A stretch of 64,000 bases of DNA, from positions 3,453,501 through 3,517,500 of the forward strand of contig NZ_CP108581.1 of assembly GCF_036010665.1 (NCBI RefSeq), written 5' to 3'. This DNA is from Microbispora sp. NBC_01189 (GTDB lineage Bacteria; Actinomycetota; Actinomycetes; Streptosporangiales; Streptosporangiaceae). A model generated the notes under the pieces. The model had not been told where the DNA came from. It made no database searches and saw only the letters and a list, made by a program, of their open reading frames with translations. Shown here in pieces: positions 35,528 to 47,288 of this stretch. Positions within the stretch are counted from its first letter, which is position 1, and each line of letters starts with the position of its first letter. The translations under genes and the position numbers were made by a program.

Positions 35528-36810
35528 CAACGCTTACGCCCGTCCTTACCGACAACTGGGACGTGGCCGGCTCGTTCACCCTCGACGGGTACGGCGAGTA
35601 CGAGGCCGCGAAGAAGGCCCTGGGCATGGACCCCGACGCGGTCATCCAGGCGGTGAAGGACTCCGGCCTGCGCGGCCGCGGCGGCGCGGGCTTCCCCACC
35701 GGCATGAAGTGGGGCTTCATCCCGCAGGGTGACGGCAAGGCCCACTACCTCGTCGTCAACGCCGACGAGTCGGAGCCGGGGACCTGCAAGGACATCCCGC
35801 TCATGATGGCCAACCCGCACTCGCTGGTCGAGGGCGTGATCATCTCGTCGTACGCGATCCGGGCGAACCACGCGTTCATCTACATCCGCGGCGAGGTGCT
35901 CCACGTCATCCGCCGGGTGCAGGCCGCGGTCCGCGAGGCGTACGAGAAGGGCTACCTCGGGGCGGACATCCTCGGCTCGGGCTACGACCTGGACCTCGTC
36001 GTGCACAGCGGCGCCGGGGCGTACATCTGCGGCGAGGAGACGGCGCTGCTCGACTCGCTGGAGGGCTACCGCGGCCAGCCCCGGCTCAAGCCGCCGTTCC
36101 CGGCGGTCGCCGGTCTGTACGCCTCCCCGACGGTGGTCAACAACGTCGAGTCGATCGCGAGCGTGCCGAGCATCATCGCCAACGGCGCCGACTGGTTCGC
36201 CGGGATGGGCACCGAGAAGTCCAAGGGCTTCGGCATCTTCTCGCTGTCGGGCCACGTGACCCGGCCGGGCCAGTACGAGGCCCCGCTGGGCATCACGCTG
36301 CGCGAACTGCTCGACATGGCGGGCGGCATCCGCGAGGGCCACGAGTTGAAGTTCTGGACGCCGGGGGGCTCCTCGACGCCGATCTTCACGGCCGAGCACC
36401 TCGACGTGCCGCTCGACTTCGAGTCGGTCGGCGCCAAGGGCTCGATGCTGGGCACCCGCGCCCTGCAGATCTTCGACGAGACCACCTGCGTGGTCCGCGC
36501 GGTCCTGCGCTGGACGGAGTTCTACGCGCACGAGTCCTGCGGCAAGTGCACCCCGTGCCGCGAGGGCACCTACTGGCTCAAGCAGGTGCTCAAGCGGCTG
36601 GAGAAGGGCCAGGGCGCCGAGGAGGACCTGGCGACCATCACCGACATCGCCGACAACATCCTCGGGCGGTCCTTCTGCGCGCTCGGCGACGGCGCGACGA
36701 GCCCGATCCACTCGTCGGTGAAGCACTTCCGCGACGAATATCTCAAGCACTTCGAGATCGGCGGCTGCCCGTTCGATCCCGCCGCTTCCACGGTGTGGGG
36801 GTCCAAGTGA
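35524..36810 (+). CDS. nuoF: NADH-quinone oxidoreductase subunit F
   Basis: The 428-aa 51-kDa subunit holds NADH, FMN and the N3 4Fe-4S cluster. Visible are the NADH-binding [14 protein letters not shown], the FMN-binding [12 protein letters not shown] and the cluster ligands [12 protein letters not shown], with a distant Cys in [10 protein letters not shown]. It is the electron entry point of the complex. Confidence 0.97.
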   Translation: MTTLTPVLTDNWDVAGSFTLDGYGEYEAAKKALGMDPDAVIQAVKDSGLRGRGGAGFPTGMKWGFIPQGDGKAHYLVVNADESEPGTCKDIPLMMANPHSLVEGVIISSYAIRANHAFIYIRGEVLHVIRRVQAAVREAYEKGYLGADILGSGYDLDLVVHSGAGAYICGEETALLDSLEGYRGQPRLKPPFPAVAGLYASPTVVNNVESIASVPSIIANGADWFAGMGTEKSKGFGIFSLSGHVTRPGQYEAPLGITLRELLDMAGGIREGHELKFWTPGGSSTPIFTAEHLDVPLDFESVGAKGSMLGTRALQIFDETTCVVRAVLRWTEFYAHESCGKCTPCREGTYWLKQVLKRLEKGQGAEEDLATITDIADNILGRSFCALGDGATSPIHSSVKHFRDEYLKHFEIGGCPFDPAASTVWGSK

Positions 36811-39203
36811 CAGTTCAGACGACGCAGCCGGAACAGCCGGTCGTGGACATGGTCAGTCTGACCATCGACGGCTTCCAGGTCAGCGTCCCCAAGGGCACGC
36901 TGATCATCCGGGCCGCGGAGCTGCTGGGGATCCAGATCCCCCGGTTCTGCGACCACCCGCTGCTCTCGCCCGCGGCCAACTGCCGCCAGTGCCTCGTCGA
37001 CATCCCCGACGCGGGCAACGGCCGCGGCTTCCCCAAGCCGCAGCCGTCCTGCGCGATCGAGGTCGCCGAGGGCATGGTGGTCAAGACGCAGCTCACCTCG
37101 CCGGTGGCCGAGAAGGCCCAGCGCGGCGTGATGGAGATGCTGCTGCTGAACCACCCGCTCGACTGCCCCGTCTGCGACAAGGGCGGCGAGTGCCCCCTGC
37201 AGAACCAGGCCATGTCGAACGGCCAGGGCGAGAGCCGGTTCGTCGAGCAGAAACGTACGTTCGACAAGCCGATCCCGCTGTCGACCGAGGTGCTGCTCGA
37301 CCGCGAGCGCTGCGTCCAGTGCGCGCGCTGCATCCGCTTCTCCGACCAGATCGCGGGCGACCCGCTCATCGACTTCTTCGACCGCGGGGCCAAGGAGCAG
37401 GTGGGCGTCGCCGACGGCGAGCCGTTCGAGTCCTATTTCTCGGGCAACACGATCCAGATCTGCCCGGTCGGCGCGCTGACCGGCGCGGCCTACCGGTTCC
37501 GCTCCCGCCCGTTCGACCTGGTCTCCACGCCGAGCGCGTGCGAGCACTGCGCGTCGGGCTGCTCGCTGCGCACCGACCACCGCCGGGGCAAGGTCACCCG
37601 CCGCCTCGCCGGGGACGACCCGCAGGTCAACGAGGAGTGGAACTGCGACAAGGGCCGCTGGGCGTTCGCCTACGCCACCGCGCCCGACCGGCTGCGCTCG
37701 CCGCTGGTGCGCGACGAGAGCGGCAGGCTCGTCCCGACCTCCTGGCCGGACGCGCTGGCCACGGCCGCCGAGGGCCTCGCGCGGGCCCGGGGCAGGGCCG
37801 GAGTGCTGGTCGGCGGGCGGCTCACGGTCGAGGACGCCTACGCCTACAGCAAGTTCGCCCGGATCGCCCTCGGCACCAACGACATCGACTTCCGGGCCCG
37901 GCCGCACTCCGGGGAGGAGGCGCGCTTCCTCGCCCACGCCGTCGCCGGCAAGGGCATCGAGGTCTCCTACGCCGACCTGGAGACGGCCCCGGCCGTGCTC
38001 CTCGCCGGCTTCGAGCCCGAGGAGGAGTCGCCGATCGTCTTCCTGCGCCTGCGCAAGGCGGCGCGCCAGCGGGGCCTGAAGGTCCACGCCATCGCGCCGT
38101 TCGCCACGCCGGGCCTGGCCAAGATGAACGGCTCGCTGATCCGCACGCTGCCCGGCGCGGAGGCCGAGGCGCTCGGCGACCTCGTCTCCGGCGACCTGCT
38201 GCCGCCCGGCACGGTCATCCTCGCCGGTGAGCGGCTCGCCGCCGCCCCCGGCGCCCTGTCGGCGCTCGTACGGCTCACGCTCGCCACCGGCGCCCGGCTC
38301 GCCTGGGTGCCCCGGCGGGCGGGGGAGCGCGGCGCGCTGGAGGCGGGCGCCCTGCCCGGCCTGCTGCCGATCGGCCGCCCGGCCGCCGACGAGACCGCCC
38401 GCGCGGAGGTCGCCAGGGCGTGGGGCGTCGCCGCCCTGCCCGAGGCGCCCGGCCGCGACACCTCGGGCATCATCGAGGCCGCGCTGAACGACGAGGTCGA
38501 CGCGCTGGTCGTGGCGGGCGTGGACCCCTACGACCTGCCCGACCCCGCGAGGGCCCTGGCCGCGCTGGAGAACACCCCGTTCATCGTCAGCCTGGAGATC
38601 CGCGCCAGCGCGGTCACCGACCGGGCCGACGTGGTCCTGCCGGTCGCCGCGGTGGCCGAGAAGTCCGGCACGTTCGTCGACTGGGAGGGCAGGGGCCGCT
38701 CCTTCGGCGTGGCGACCGCCGTACCGGGCCTGATGAGCGACCTGCGGGCGATCGGCTCGATCGCCGACCTGATGGACGTGCACCTCGGCCTGCCCGACGA
38801 CGCCGCCGCGCGGCGCGAGATGGCCACGCTCGGCGCCTGGAAGGGCCCGCGCCCGGCCGCTCCCGCGGTCAGCGGCCTCGTGGTCGCCGAGCCGCGGGCG
38901 GGCGAGGCGGTGCTGGCCACCTGGCACCTGCTGCTCGACGACGGCCGGCTGCAGGACGGCGAGCCGTACCTGGCGGGCACCGCCCGCTCGACGGCGGCCC
39001 TGCTGTCGGAGGCCACCGCCGCCGAGATCGGCGCCGTGGACGGCGGGAAGATCACCATCGGTGACGACGTCGTCGTGCCGGTGCGCGTCGCGGACCTGCC
39101 CGACCGTGTCGTGTGGGTGCCGTCCAACTCCGCCGGCCTGTCGGTCACGCGCGACCTGCGAGCGGTCGCCGGAGACGTCGTCAAGATCGGGAGCGTCTCG
39201 TGA
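36807..39203 (+). CDS. nuoG: NADH-quinone oxidoreductase subunit G
   Basis: The 798-aa 75-kDa subunit starts at GTG 36807 overlapping nuoF. The N-terminal ferredoxin domain has Cys48, Cys59 and Cys62 (2Fe-2S). Next are [23 protein letters not shown] and CPVGALT for 4Fe-4S clusters. CEHCASGC-x(n)-C (residues about 245-280) holds the extra N7-type cluster of bacterial NuoG. A molybdopterin-oxidoreductase-like domain without cofactor role follows. Length is in the usual actinobacterial range. Confidence 0.97.
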   Translation: MTVQTTQPEQPVVDMVSLTIDGFQVSVPKGTLIIRAAELLGIQIPRFCDHPLLSPAANCRQCLVDIPDAGNGRGFPKPQPSCAIEVAEGMVVKTQLTSPVAEKAQRGVMEMLLLNHPLDCPVCDKGGECPLQNQAMSNGQGESRFVEQKRTFDKPIPLSTEVLLDRERCVQCARCIRFSDQIAGDPLIDFFDRGAKEQVGVADGEPFESYFSGNTIQICPVGALTGAAYRFRSRPFDLVSTPSACEHCASGCSLRTDHRRGKVTRRLAGDDPQVNEEWNCDKGRWAFAYATAPDRLRSPLVRDESGRLVPTSWPDALATAAEGLARARGRAGVLVGGRLTVEDAYAYSKFARIALGTNDIDFRARPHSGEEARFLAHAVAGKGIEVSYADLETAPAVLLAGFEPEEESPIVFLRLRKAARQRGLKVHAIAPFATPGLAKMNGSLIRTLPGAEAEALGDLVSGDLLPPGTVILAGERLAAAPGALSALVRLTLATGARLAWVPRRAGERGALEAGALPGLLPIGRPAADETARAEVARAWGVAALPEAPGRDTSGIIEAALNDEVDALVVAGVDPYDLPDPARALAALENTPFIVSLEIRASAVTDRADVVLPVAAVAEKSGTFVDWEGRGRSFGVATAVPGLMSDLRAIGSIADLMDVHLGLPDDAAARREMATLGAWKGPRPAAPAVSGLVVAEPRAGEAVLATWHLLLDDGRLQDGEPYLAGTARSTAALLSEATAAEIGAVDGGKITIGDDVVVPVRVADLPDRVVWVPSNSAGLSVTRDLRAVAGDVVKIGSVS

Positions 39204-40558
39204 ACAACCCCGGACCCACGCTGAGCGACTTCGGCCACGATCCCCTGGGGATCACGATCGTCAAGGCCGTCGCGATCTTCGTGTTCCTGATGCTGGGCGT
39301 GCTGCTCGCCGTGTGGACCGAGCGCAAGCTCATCTCGCGCATGCAGCACCGCTACGGCCCCAACCGGGCGGGCAAGTTCGGCCTGCTGCAGTCGGTGGCC
39401 GACGGCCTGAAGATGGGCCTCAAGGAAGACCTCATGCCGCGGACCGTGGACAAGGTGATCTACTTCCTGGCCCCGATCATCATCGCCGTCCCGGCCTTCC
39501 TGGCGTTCTCGGTGGTGCCGTTCGGGCCGATGGTCTGGATGTTCGGCCACCGGACGCCGCTGCAGCTCACCGACCTGCCGGTCGCGGTCCTGCTGGTGCT
39601 CGCCACCGCCTCGATCGGCGTCTACGGCATCGTGCTCGCGGGGTGGGGCTCCCGCTCGCCGTACGCCGTGCTGGGCGGCCTGCGCTCGGCCGCCCAGGTC
39701 GTGTCGTACGAGATCGCGATGGGCCTGTCGTTCGTCGCGGTGTTCCTGAACGCGGGCACGCTGTCCACGTCGGAGATCGTGGCCAAGCAGGCGGGCGGCG
39801 GCAGCTGGGACATCTTCGGGCTGCACGTCCCGACGCCGTCCTGGTACGTGATCTCGCTGTTCCCGTCGTTCCTGATCTACGCGGTGTGCATGCTCGGCGA
39901 GACCAACCGCGTGCCGTTCGACCTCCCCGAGGGCGAGGGCGAGCTGGTCGGCGGCTTCCACACCGAATACTCCTCGTCGCTGAAGTTCGCGATGTTCATG
40001 CTCGCCGAGTACGTGAACGTGTTCACGGTCTCGGCCATCGCGATCACGCTGTTCTTCGGCGGCTGGCGGGCCCCGTGGCCGATCTCCCTGTGGGACGGCG
40101 CGAACACCGGCTGGTGGCCCATGCTGTGGTTCTTCGCCAAGCTGGTCATCGCGTTCGGGTTCTTCGTCTGGGTCCGCGCCTCGCTACCGCGCGTCCGCTA
40201 TGACCAGCTCATGGCCTTCGGGTGGAAGGTGCTGATCCCGCTCAACCTGGTCTGGATCCTGGTGGCCGCGGCGTTCAGGGCGCTGCGCATGCCGGAGATC
40301 GACCGGATGGGCATCATGGCCTTCGGCGCGGTGGTGATCATCGTCGCGTTCGTGGTCTGGCTGCGGTTCGACACGGTCAACCAGCGCCGCAAGGAGGCCA
40401 GGGCCGCCCAGGTCGAGGAGGAGTTCGAGCAACTGCGTGAGGAGCCGGCCGCGGGCGGGTTCCCGGTGCCGGCGCTCGACCTCCCGCACTATCACGGCGC
40501 CGTGCCCGCTGCGCGTGTCCCTACCGACGCCAAGGAGGTGACCAGTGGGAGCAACTGA
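39200..40558 (+). CDS. nuoH: NADH-quinone oxidoreductase subunit H
   Basis: The 452-aa membrane subunit has eight or nine helices. Conserved are [31 protein letters not shown] and [26 protein letters not shown], which line the quinone tunnel. A C-terminal soluble tail of about 50 residues ([13 protein letters not shown]...) is longer than in E. coli. Overlap with nuoI is 14 bp. Confidence 0.97.
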   Translation: MNNPGPTLSDFGHDPLGITIVKAVAIFVFLMLGVLLAVWTERKLISRMQHRYGPNRAGKFGLLQSVADGLKMGLKEDLMPRTVDKVIYFLAPIIIAVPAFLAFSVVPFGPMVWMFGHRTPLQLTDLPVAVLLVLATASIGVYGIVLAGWGSRSPYAVLGGLRSAAQVVSYEIAMGLSFVAVFLNAGTLSTSEIVAKQAGGGSWDIFGLHVPTPSWYVISLFPSFLIYAVCMLGETNRVPFDLPEGEGELVGGFHTEYSSSLKFAMFMLAEYVNVFTVSAIAITLFFGGWRAPWPISLWDGANTGWWPMLWFFAKLVIAFGFFVWVRASLPRVRYDQLMAFGWKVLIPLNLVWILVAAAFRALRMPEIDRMGIMAFGAVVIIVAFVVWLRFDTVNQRRKEARAAQVEEEFEQLREEPAAGGFPVPALDLPHYHGAVPAARVPTDAKEVTSGSN

Positions 40559-41060
40559 TTGGTTGAATCCGATCAAGGGATTCGGCGTCACCTTCCACCA
40601 CATGTTCAAGAAGCCGGTGACGGTCAACTATCCCGAGGAGAAGCGGCCCACCGCGCCGCGTTTCCACGGGCGGCACCAGCTGAACCGGTGGCCCGACGGC
40701 CTGGAGAAGTGCGTCGGCTGCGAGCTGTGCGCCTGGGCCTGCCCGGCGGACGCCATCTTCGTCGAGGGCGGCGACAACACCGACGAGGAGCGGTTCTCGC
40801 CGGGTGAGCGGTACGGCCGCATCTACCAGATCAACTACCTGCGCTGCATCCTCTGCGGGCTCTGCATCGAGGCGTGCCCCACCCGGGCGCTCACGATGAC
40901 GAACGAGTACGAGCTCGCCGACTCCAGCCGCGAGTCGCTGATCTTCACCAAGGAGATGCTGCTCGCGCCGCTTGGACCGGGCATGGAGCAGCCGCCCCAC
41001 CCGATGCGCCTCGGCGAAACCGAGGAGGACTACTACCGGTTGGGTCGAAGCAATGGGTGA
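40545..41060 (+). CDS. nuoI: NADH-quinone oxidoreductase subunit I
   Basis: The 171-aa ferredoxin-type subunit has two 4Fe-4S motifs, [12 protein letters not shown] and [12 protein letters not shown] (clusters N6a and N6b), linking NuoG to NuoB. GTG 40545 has AAGGAGGTG upstream, the best ribosome-binding site in the operon. Overlaps nuoJ by 8 bp. Confidence 0.97.
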   Translation: MGATDWLNPIKGFGVTFHHMFKKPVTVNYPEEKRPTAPRFHGRHQLNRWPDGLEKCVGCELCAWACPADAIFVEGGDNTDEERFSPGERYGRIYQINYLRCILCGLCIEACPTRALTMTNEYELADSSRESLIFTKEMLLAPLGPGMEQPPHPMRLGETEEDYYRLGRSNG

Positions 41061-42024
41061 GTCCATCACGTTCTGGGTGCTCGCGGTCGTCTCGGTGACC
41101 GCCGCGCTCGGACTCGTCTTCAGCCGAAGGGCCGTTTACTCGGCCCTGATGCTCGGCGTCGTCATGCTCTCGCTGGCGGTGCTGTACGCCGTCCAGGACG
41201 CTCCGTTCCTGGCGGCCGTGCAGATCATCGTCTACACCGGCGCGGTCATGATGCTGTTCCTGTTCGTGCTCATGCTCGTGGGCGTGGACTCCTCCGACTC
41301 CCTGGTGGAGACGATCAGGGGGCAGCGGTTCTGGGCCGTCGTGGGAGGGCTGGGCTTCGCCGCCCTGCTCGCCCTCGGCATCGGCAACGCGGTGGTCGGC
41401 TCGCCGAAGGGCCTGGCCGCGGCCACTCAGGGGGGCGGCAACGTGTCCTCCCTGGCCCAGCTGATCTTCACGCGTCACGTGTTCGCCTTCGAGGTGACCT
41501 CGGCGCTGCTGATCACCGCCGCCCTGGGCGCGATGGTGCTGGCGCACCGGGAGCGCACCGAGCCCAAGCCGACCCAGCGGGACCTGTCCCGGCAGCGCTT
41601 CGCCGCCTTCGGCCGGACCGGCAGGAACCCGGCGCCGCTGCCCGGCCCCGGCACCTACGCCCGGCACAACGCCATCGACATGCCGGCGCTGCTGCCCGAC
41701 GGGACCATCGCGCCGCTGTCGGTCAACCGCTACATCGCCCGGTACGAGGAGTCCAAGGGCATCCTGCCCCCGGAGGTCGCCGAGGTGCTGGAGCAGGAGG
41801 AGGCCGCACGGCGCGCCGCCACCCAGGCCAACGGGCACAGCGGCGGTCACAGCGGCGGGCACGGCGGTGAGCACGGCACGCCGACGCCGGCGGACGAGGC
41901 CCGGGACGCCGGTCCCGACACCCAGCCGATGCCTGAGGACGGCACCGGCCACGACACCGTCGTGGCCGGTCGCGTGGTCCGTCCCCGCGGCGAGTCCGCG
42001 GCGACCGAGGAGGACGGCAAGTGA
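41053..42024 (+). CDS. nuoJ: NADH-quinone oxidoreductase subunit J with long hydrophilic tail
   Basis: The 323-aa subunit has five membrane helices in the first ~170 residues ([22 protein letters not shown] carries the pi-bulge helix). The remaining ~150 residues are soluble, ending in a glycine/histidine-rich stretch ([14 protein letters not shown]) and acidic residues. E. coli NuoJ has 184 residues; actinobacterial ones are longer, but the His-rich end is notable. The tail should face the cytoplasm or interfacial space; function unknown. Confidence 0.94.
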   Translation: MGESITFWVLAVVSVTAALGLVFSRRAVYSALMLGVVMLSLAVLYAVQDAPFLAAVQIIVYTGAVMMLFLFVLMLVGVDSSDSLVETIRGQRFWAVVGGLGFAALLALGIGNAVVGSPKGLAAATQGGGNVSSLAQLIFTRHVFAFEVTSALLITAALGAMVLAHRERTEPKPTQRDLSRQRFAAFGRTGRNPAPLPGPGTYARHNAIDMPALLPDGTIAPLSVNRYIARYEESKGILPPEVAEVLEQEEAARRAATQANGHSGGHSGGHGGEHGTPTPADEARDAGPDTQPMPEDGTGHDTVVAGRVVRPRGESAATEEDGK

Positions 42025-42317
42025 CCACCCACTACCTGGTGCTCTCCGCGCTGCTGTTCGCCATCGGCGGCGTCGGCGTGCTCGTACGGCGCAACGCCAT
42101 CGTGGTGTTCATGTGCGTCGAGCTCATGCTCAACGCCTGCAACCTGGCGTTCGTCACCTTCGCCCGGCAGAACGGCAACCTCGACGGCCAGCTCATCGCG
42201 TTCTTCGTGATGATCGTGGCTGCCGCCGAGGTGGTCATCGGCCTGGCCATCATCGTGACGATCTTCCGAACCCGCAGGTCCGCGTCGGTCGACGACGTCA
42301 GCCTGCTGAAGTACTAA
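42021..42317 (+). CDS. nuoK: NADH-quinone oxidoreductase subunit K
   Basis: The 98-aa three-helix antiporter-like subunit has the conserved membrane glutamates in [15 protein letters not shown] and [16 protein letters not shown] overlaps the nuoJ stop. It is part of the proton pathway. Confidence 0.96.
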   Translation: MTTHYLVLSALLFAIGGVGVLVRRNAIVVFMCVELMLNACNLAFVTFARQNGNLDGQLIAFFVMIVAAAEVVIGLAIIVTIFRTRRSASVDDVSLLKY

Positions 42318-42326
42318 GAGGTGGCC

Positions 42327-44225
42327 GTGGAACCCGCTGAGATCATCCAGCACTCCGGTGGAGCGATCGGGGCCGCCTGGCTGATGATCGCTCTGCCCCT
42401 GGTGGGAGCGGCGATCCTCCTGCTGGGCGGCCGGAGGACCGACAGGTTCGGCCACCTGCTCGGCGTGCTCATGGCCGTGGCGTCGTTCGCGGTGGCCGCG
42501 CTGTCGTTCGTGCAGCTCCTCGGCTTCGCCCCCGGCGAGCGCCGCCGGGGCGTCGAGCTGTACGACTTCGTCCCGGGCCTGGCCAAGGTGGGCCTGCTGG
42601 TCGACCCGCTGTCGATCTCGTTCTGCCTGCTGATCACCGGTGTGGGCTCGCTGATCCACATCTACTCGATCGGCTACATGGCGCACGACCCGAACAGGCG
42701 GCGGTTCTTCGCCTACCTGAACCTGTTCGTCGCGGCGATGCTCCTGCTGGTGCTGGCCGACAACTACGTCGCGCTGTTCGTCGGCTGGGAGGGCGTCGGC
42801 CTCGCGTCGTACCTGCTGATCGGGTTCTGGCAGCACAAGCCCTCGGCGGCGACCGCGGCCAAGAAGGCGTTCATCGTCAACCGCGTCGGCGACTTCGGCC
42901 TGCTGATCGGCCTCTTCACGATCTTCGCGACGTTCCACACGCTGGCCTTCAACGACGTCTTCGCGAACGCGTCCAAGGCGTCGTCGGGCACGCTCACCGC
43001 CATCGGCCTGCTGCTGCTGGTCGGCGCGTGCGGCAAGTCGGCCCAGCTGCCGCTGCAGTCCTGGCTTCTCGACGCGATGGAGGGCCCGACCCCGGTCTCG
43101 GCCCTCATCCACGCCGCGACCATGGTCACCGCCGGCGTCTACCTCATCGTCCGGTCCGGCCCGATCTTCGAGGGTGCCGGCACCGCGCAGCTCGTCGTGA
43201 CGATCGTCGGCGTGGCGACCCTGCTCGCCGGTGCGATCATCGGTACCGCCAAGGACGACATCAAGAAGGCGCTGGCCGGCTCGACGATGTCGCAGATCGG
43301 CTACATGGTGCTCGCCGCGGGCATCGGCCCGGCGGGGTACGCCTTCGCGATCGCGCACCTGATCACGCACGGCTTCTTCAAGGCCGACATGTTCCTCGGC
43401 GCGGGCTCGGTCATGCACGCCATGAACGACGAGGTCGACATGAGGAAGTACGGCGCGCTGCGGAAGGTCATGCCGGTGACGTTCGCGACGTTCGCCATCG
43501 GCTACCTCGCGATCATCGGGTTCCCGCTGCTGTCCGGTTACTTCACCAAGGACGGCATCATCGAGACCGTGATGGAGCACAACGCCGTCCTCGGCTGGCT
43601 GGCCGTGCTCGGCGCCGGCATCACCGGCTTCTACATGTCGCGCCTGGTGTTCATGACGTTCTTCGGCGCCAAGCGCTGGGAGCCGACGGCCCACCCGCAC
43701 GAGTCGCCCGGCGTCATGACCTGGCCGCTGGTCATCCTCTCGGCTGGCGCGGTCGGCCTGGGCGCGTTCCTGGTCCTCGGCAACCGGTTCATGACCTTCC
43801 TCGCGCCGGCCGTCGGCGCGCCGGAGGAGATGCCGTCCTTCCACCCGTTCAGCCTCACCGGGCTGGCCACGCTCGCGCTCGTCGCGGTGGGCGTGGTGTT
43901 CGCCTGGTTCCGGTACGGCGCGGCCGAGGTGCCGGCGGTCGCCCCGCGTGGCTCGTTCCTCACCACCTTCGCCCGTCGTGACCTGTACGGCGACGCCCTG
44001 AACGAGGCGCTGTTCATGCGCCCCGGCCAGTGGCTGACCCGCCTGGCCGTGTTCTTCGACAACCGCGGCGTCGACGGCCTGGTCAACGGCCTGGCCGCCG
44101 GCATCGGGGGGACCTCCGGGCGGCTGCGCAGGATCCAGACCGGGTTCGTCCGCTCGTACGCGCTGTCGATATTCCTGGGCGCGGCCATCCTGGCCGGTGC
44201 CTGGCTCGTCGTAGGGAACCTGTGA
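42327..44225 (+). CDS. nuoL: NADH-quinone oxidoreductase subunit L
   Basis: The 632-aa Mrp-type antiporter subunit starts at GTG 42327, preferred because AGAGGTG lies just upstream; GTG 42321 is an alternative. Conserved: [16 protein letters not shown] (Glu), [31 protein letters not shown] (Lys and His), and the long lateral helix near the C-terminus. The stop overlaps nuoM (TGATG). Confidence 0.97.
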   Translation: MEPAEIIQHSGGAIGAAWLMIALPLVGAAILLLGGRRTDRFGHLLGVLMAVASFAVAALSFVQLLGFAPGERRRGVELYDFVPGLAKVGLLVDPLSISFCLLITGVGSLIHIYSIGYMAHDPNRRRFFAYLNLFVAAMLLLVLADNYVALFVGWEGVGLASYLLIGFWQHKPSAATAAKKAFIVNRVGDFGLLIGLFTIFATFHTLAFNDVFANASKASSGTLTAIGLLLLVGACGKSAQLPLQSWLLDAMEGPTPVSALIHAATMVTAGVYLIVRSGPIFEGAGTAQLVVTIVGVATLLAGAIIGTAKDDIKKALAGSTMSQIGYMVLAAGIGPAGYAFAIAHLITHGFFKADMFLGAGSVMHAMNDEVDMRKYGALRKVMPVTFATFAIGYLAIIGFPLLSGYFTKDGIIETVMEHNAVLGWLAVLGAGITGFYMSRLVFMTFFGAKRWEPTAHPHESPGVMTWPLVILSAGAVGLGAFLVLGNRFMTFLAPAVGAPEEMPSFHPFSLTGLATLALVAVGVVFAWFRYGAAEVPAVAPRGSFLTTFARRDLYGDALNEALFMRPGQWLTRLAVFFDNRGVDGLVNGLAAGIGGTSGRLRRIQTGFVRSYALSIFLGAAILAGAWLVVGNL

Positions 44226-45730
44226 TGCCCTGGCTTTCCACCCTGATGGGCGTGTCCGTGCTCGGCGCGCTGGGCGTGACCCTTGTCCGCAACGACAAGC
44301 TCGCCAAGCAGTTCACCCTCGTGGTGTCGCTGATCGTGCTGGCGCTGACCGTCGCCATGGCGGTCCAGTTCAGCCCGAACGGCGACAAGTTCCAGTTCCC
44401 GGAGACGTACGACTGGATCCCCGCGTTCGGCGTCCACTACGGCGTCGCGGTGGACGGCATCGCCCTGGTGCTGATCCTGCTGTCGGTGATCCTCGTTCCG
44501 ATCGTGGTGCTCGCCTCGTGGCACGACGCGGAGGCCGGCAAGCGCTCGGTCCGCACGTACTTCTCGCTGCTGCTGGTGCTCGAGGCCATGATGATCGGCG
44601 TCTTCGCGGCGACCGACGTCTTCCTCTTCTACGTCTTCTTCGAAGCCATGCTGATCCCGATGTACTTCATGATCGGGTCGTACGGCGGGGCGCAGCGGTC
44701 GTACGCGGCCGTGAAGTTCCTGCTGTACTCGCTGTTCGGCGGGCTGCTGATGCTGGTGGCGGTGATCGCGCTCTACTCGATCGCCGGCAAGGGCACGTTC
44801 ATGTTCACCGACCTGGTCGGGACCATCCAGGACGCGACGACGCAGAAGTGGCTGTTCCTCGGCTTCTTCGTCGCCTTCGCGATCAAGGCGCCGCTGTGGC
44901 CGTTCCACACCTGGCTGCCGGACGCCGCCGCCCAGGCCCCGGCCGGCGCGGCCGTCCTGCTCGTGGGCGTGCTCGACAAGGTCGGCACGTACGGCATGCT
45001 CCGCTTCTGCCTCGAACTCTTCCCCGACGCCGCGAAGTTCTTCACGCCGCTGGTCATCACGCTGTCGGTGATCGGCATCGTGTACGGCGCGATCGTGGCC
45101 ATCGGGCAGACCGACATGAAGCGGCTCATCGCCTACACCTCGGTGTCGCACTTCGGCTTCATCGCGATGGGCGTGTTCGCCATGACGACCAACGCGGCCT
45201 CGGGCGCGACGCTCTACATGGTCAACCACGGCTTCTCGACCGGCGCGCTGTTCCTCGTCGCGGGCTTCCTCATCTACCGCAGGGGCTCGCAGTTCATCTC
45301 CGACTACGGAGGCGTGCAGAAGGTGGCGCCGATCCTCGCCGGGACGTTCCTGGTGGCGGGTCTGTCCAGCCTCTCGCTGCCCGGCCTGAGCACGTTCGTC
45401 AGCGAGTTCATGGTCCTCATCGGCACCTACGAGCGGTACCTCGTGCCCGCCGTGATCGCGACGACCGGCGTCATCCTCGCCGCGATCTACATCCTGTGGA
45501 TGTACCAGCGGACGATGAACGGTCCGACCGCCGAGTCGGTGAAGACGCTGCCGGACCTCAACGCGCGGGAGAAGTTCGTGGTGGCACCGCTGATCGCGCT
45601 GCTGCTGGTGTTCGGCTTCTATCCCAAGCCGCTGCTCGACGTGATCAACCCCGCCGTGAAGGACACGCTGTCCAGCGTCTCGGTCACGGACCCGAAGCCG
45701 GCCGTACCCGTTGCTCAGGAGGGCAAGTGA
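44225..45730 (+). CDS. nuoM: NADH-quinone oxidoreductase subunit M
   Basis: The 501-aa antiporter-like subunit has FFEAMLIPMYFMIGSYGG (Glu), KAPLWPFHTWLPDAAAQAPAGAAVLL (Lys, His) and YTSVSHFGFI. It forms one of the three proton-translocating units. GTGA-type overlap with nuoN. Confidence 0.97.
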   Translation: MPWLSTLMGVSVLGALGVTLVRNDKLAKQFTLVVSLIVLALTVAMAVQFSPNGDKFQFPETYDWIPAFGVHYGVAVDGIALVLILLSVILVPIVVLASWHDAEAGKRSVRTYFSLLLVLEAMMIGVFAATDVFLFYVFFEAMLIPMYFMIGSYGGAQRSYAAVKFLLYSLFGGLLMLVAVIALYSIAGKGTFMFTDLVGTIQDATTQKWLFLGFFVAFAIKAPLWPFHTWLPDAAAQAPAGAAVLLVGVLDKVGTYGMLRFCLELFPDAAKFFTPLVITLSVIGIVYGAIVAIGQTDMKRLIAYTSVSHFGFIAMGVFAMTTNAASGATLYMVNHGFSTGALFLVAGFLIYRRGSQFISDYGGVQKVAPILAGTFLVAGLSSLSLPGLSTFVSEFMVLIGTYERYLVPAVIATTGVILAAIYILWMYQRTMNGPTAESVKTLPDLNAREKFVVAPLIALLLVFGFYPKPLLDVINPAVKDTLSSVSVTDPKPAVPVAQEGK

Positions 45731-47277
45731 ACGGCACCATTGAGGCGCCCATCATCGAGTACGCCCTGCTGGCGCCGATGCTCGTCGTCTTCGGCGCGGC
45801 GATCGCCGGTGTGCTGGTGGAGGCGTTCGCCCCGCGTTACCTGCGCTCGGCGATCCACCTGCCGCTCACGCTCCTCTCGCTGGCCGGCGCGTTCGCCCTG
45901 ACCGTGTGGCAGGTGGTCAAGGGCGTGCCGACCAAGCCCGCGGCCATGGGCGCGGTGGCGGTCGACGGCCCGGCGCTGTTCATCTGGGGCACCATCCTGG
46001 TGCTCGCCTTCCTGAGCGTGCTGCTGATCAAGGACGAGGAGCACTTCGTCGGCTCCGCGGCGGCCCTGCCCGGCTCGGCCGAGGAGGAGCAGTCGCTGGT
46101 GGAGCGCGCAGCGCACACCGAGGTCTACCCGCTGCTGCTGTTCGCGGTGGGCGGCATGCTGCTCTTCCCGGCGGCCAACGACCTGCTGGTGGCGTTCGTC
46201 GCCCTGGAGGTCATGTCGCTGCCGCTGTATCTGCTGTGCGGCCTCGCGCGCCGCCGCCGCCTGCTGTCGCAGGAGGCCGCGGTCAAGTACTTCCTGCTCG
46301 GCGCCTTCTCGTCGGCGTTCTTCCTGTACGGCACCGCCCTGCTGTACGGCTACGCCGGGTCGGTCGACCTCGCGAAGATCAACCTGGCCCTCGGCTCGGT
46401 CGGCGGCCAGGACACCCTGCTCTACATCGGCGCGGCCATGCTCGGCGTCGGCCTGCTGTTCAAGATCGGCGCGGCGCCGTTCCAGGCGTGGAAGCCCGAC
46501 GTCTACCAGGGCTCGCCCACGCCCATCACGGCGCTGATGGCCTCCGGCACCCTGGTGGCCGCCTTCGGCGCGCTGCTGCGCGTATTCTGGGTCGGCCTCG
46601 GCGGCCTCGACTGGGACTGGCGCCCGGTGTTCTACGGTGTGGCGATTCTCACGATGGTGGCGGGTGCGCTCCTCGCGATCACCCAGACCGACATCAAGCG
46701 GATGCTCGCCTACTCCTCGATCGCCCACGGCGGCTTCCTGCTCATCGCTGTGATCGCCACCGGCAGCGCCGCGCAGAACACCGCGGCCCTCTCGGGCCTG
46801 CTGTTCTACCTGGTGGCGTACGGTTTCACCACGGTCGGCGCGTTCGCGGTCGTCACGATGGTGCGCGACGCGGGCGGCGAGGCATGGCACCTGTCGCGCT
46901 GGGCCGGGCTCGGCAAACGCTCGCCGCTGCTGGCCGGCACGTTCGCCTTCTTCCTGCTGGCCTTCGCCGGTATCCCGCTGACCAGCGGGTTCTTCGGCAA
47001 GTACGCCGTCTTCCAGGCGGCCGTCAGCGGGGGCGCGCTGCCGCTGGTCATCGTCGGCGTGGTGGCCTCGGCCGTCGCCGCGTTCTTCTACGTGCGGGTC
47101 ATCGTGCTGATGTTCTTCAGCGACCCGGCCGCCGACGGCCCGTCCGTCGTCCTGCCCTCGCGGGGGACCGCAGCTGTGGTGGGTATCGCGGCATTGGCTA
47201 CGGTAGTTCTTGGGGTGTTCCCTCAGCCCCTGCTTGACCTCGCGCACACGGCTGCGCAGTCCCTGTTCGTCCGATAG
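45727..47277 (+). CDS. nuoN: NADH-quinone oxidoreductase subunit N
   Basis: The 516-aa antiporter-like subunit has FVALEVMSLPLYLLCGLARR (Glu), KIGAAPFQAWKPDVYQGSPTPITALMASGT and YSSIAHGGFLL. It contains a roughly 30-residue acidic loop after the third helix (KDEEHFVGSAAALPGSAEEEQSL) that E. coli lacks. It closes the nuo set; a polyprenyl synthase gene begins 11 bp later. Confidence 0.97.
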   Translation: MNGTIEAPIIEYALLAPMLVVFGAAIAGVLVEAFAPRYLRSAIHLPLTLLSLAGAFALTVWQVVKGVPTKPAAMGAVAVDGPALFIWGTILVLAFLSVLLIKDEEHFVGSAAALPGSAEEEQSLVERAAHTEVYPLLLFAVGGMLLFPAANDLLVAFVALEVMSLPLYLLCGLARRRRLLSQEAAVKYFLLGAFSSAFFLYGTALLYGYAGSVDLAKINLALGSVGGQDTLLYIGAAMLGVGLLFKIGAAPFQAWKPDVYQGSPTPITALMASGTLVAAFGALLRVFWVGLGGLDWDWRPVFYGVAILTMVAGALLAITQTDIKRMLAYSSIAHGGFLLIAVIATGSAAQNTAALSGLLFYLVAYGFTTVGAFAVVTMVRDAGGEAWHLSRWAGLGKRSPLLAGTFAFFLLAFAGIPLTSGFFGKYAVFQAAVSGGALPLVIVGVVASAVAAFFYVRVIVLMFFSDPAADGPSVVLPSRGTAAVVGIAALATVVLGVFPQPLLDLAHTAAQSLFVR

Positions 47278-47288
47278 GAGATCCCTGT

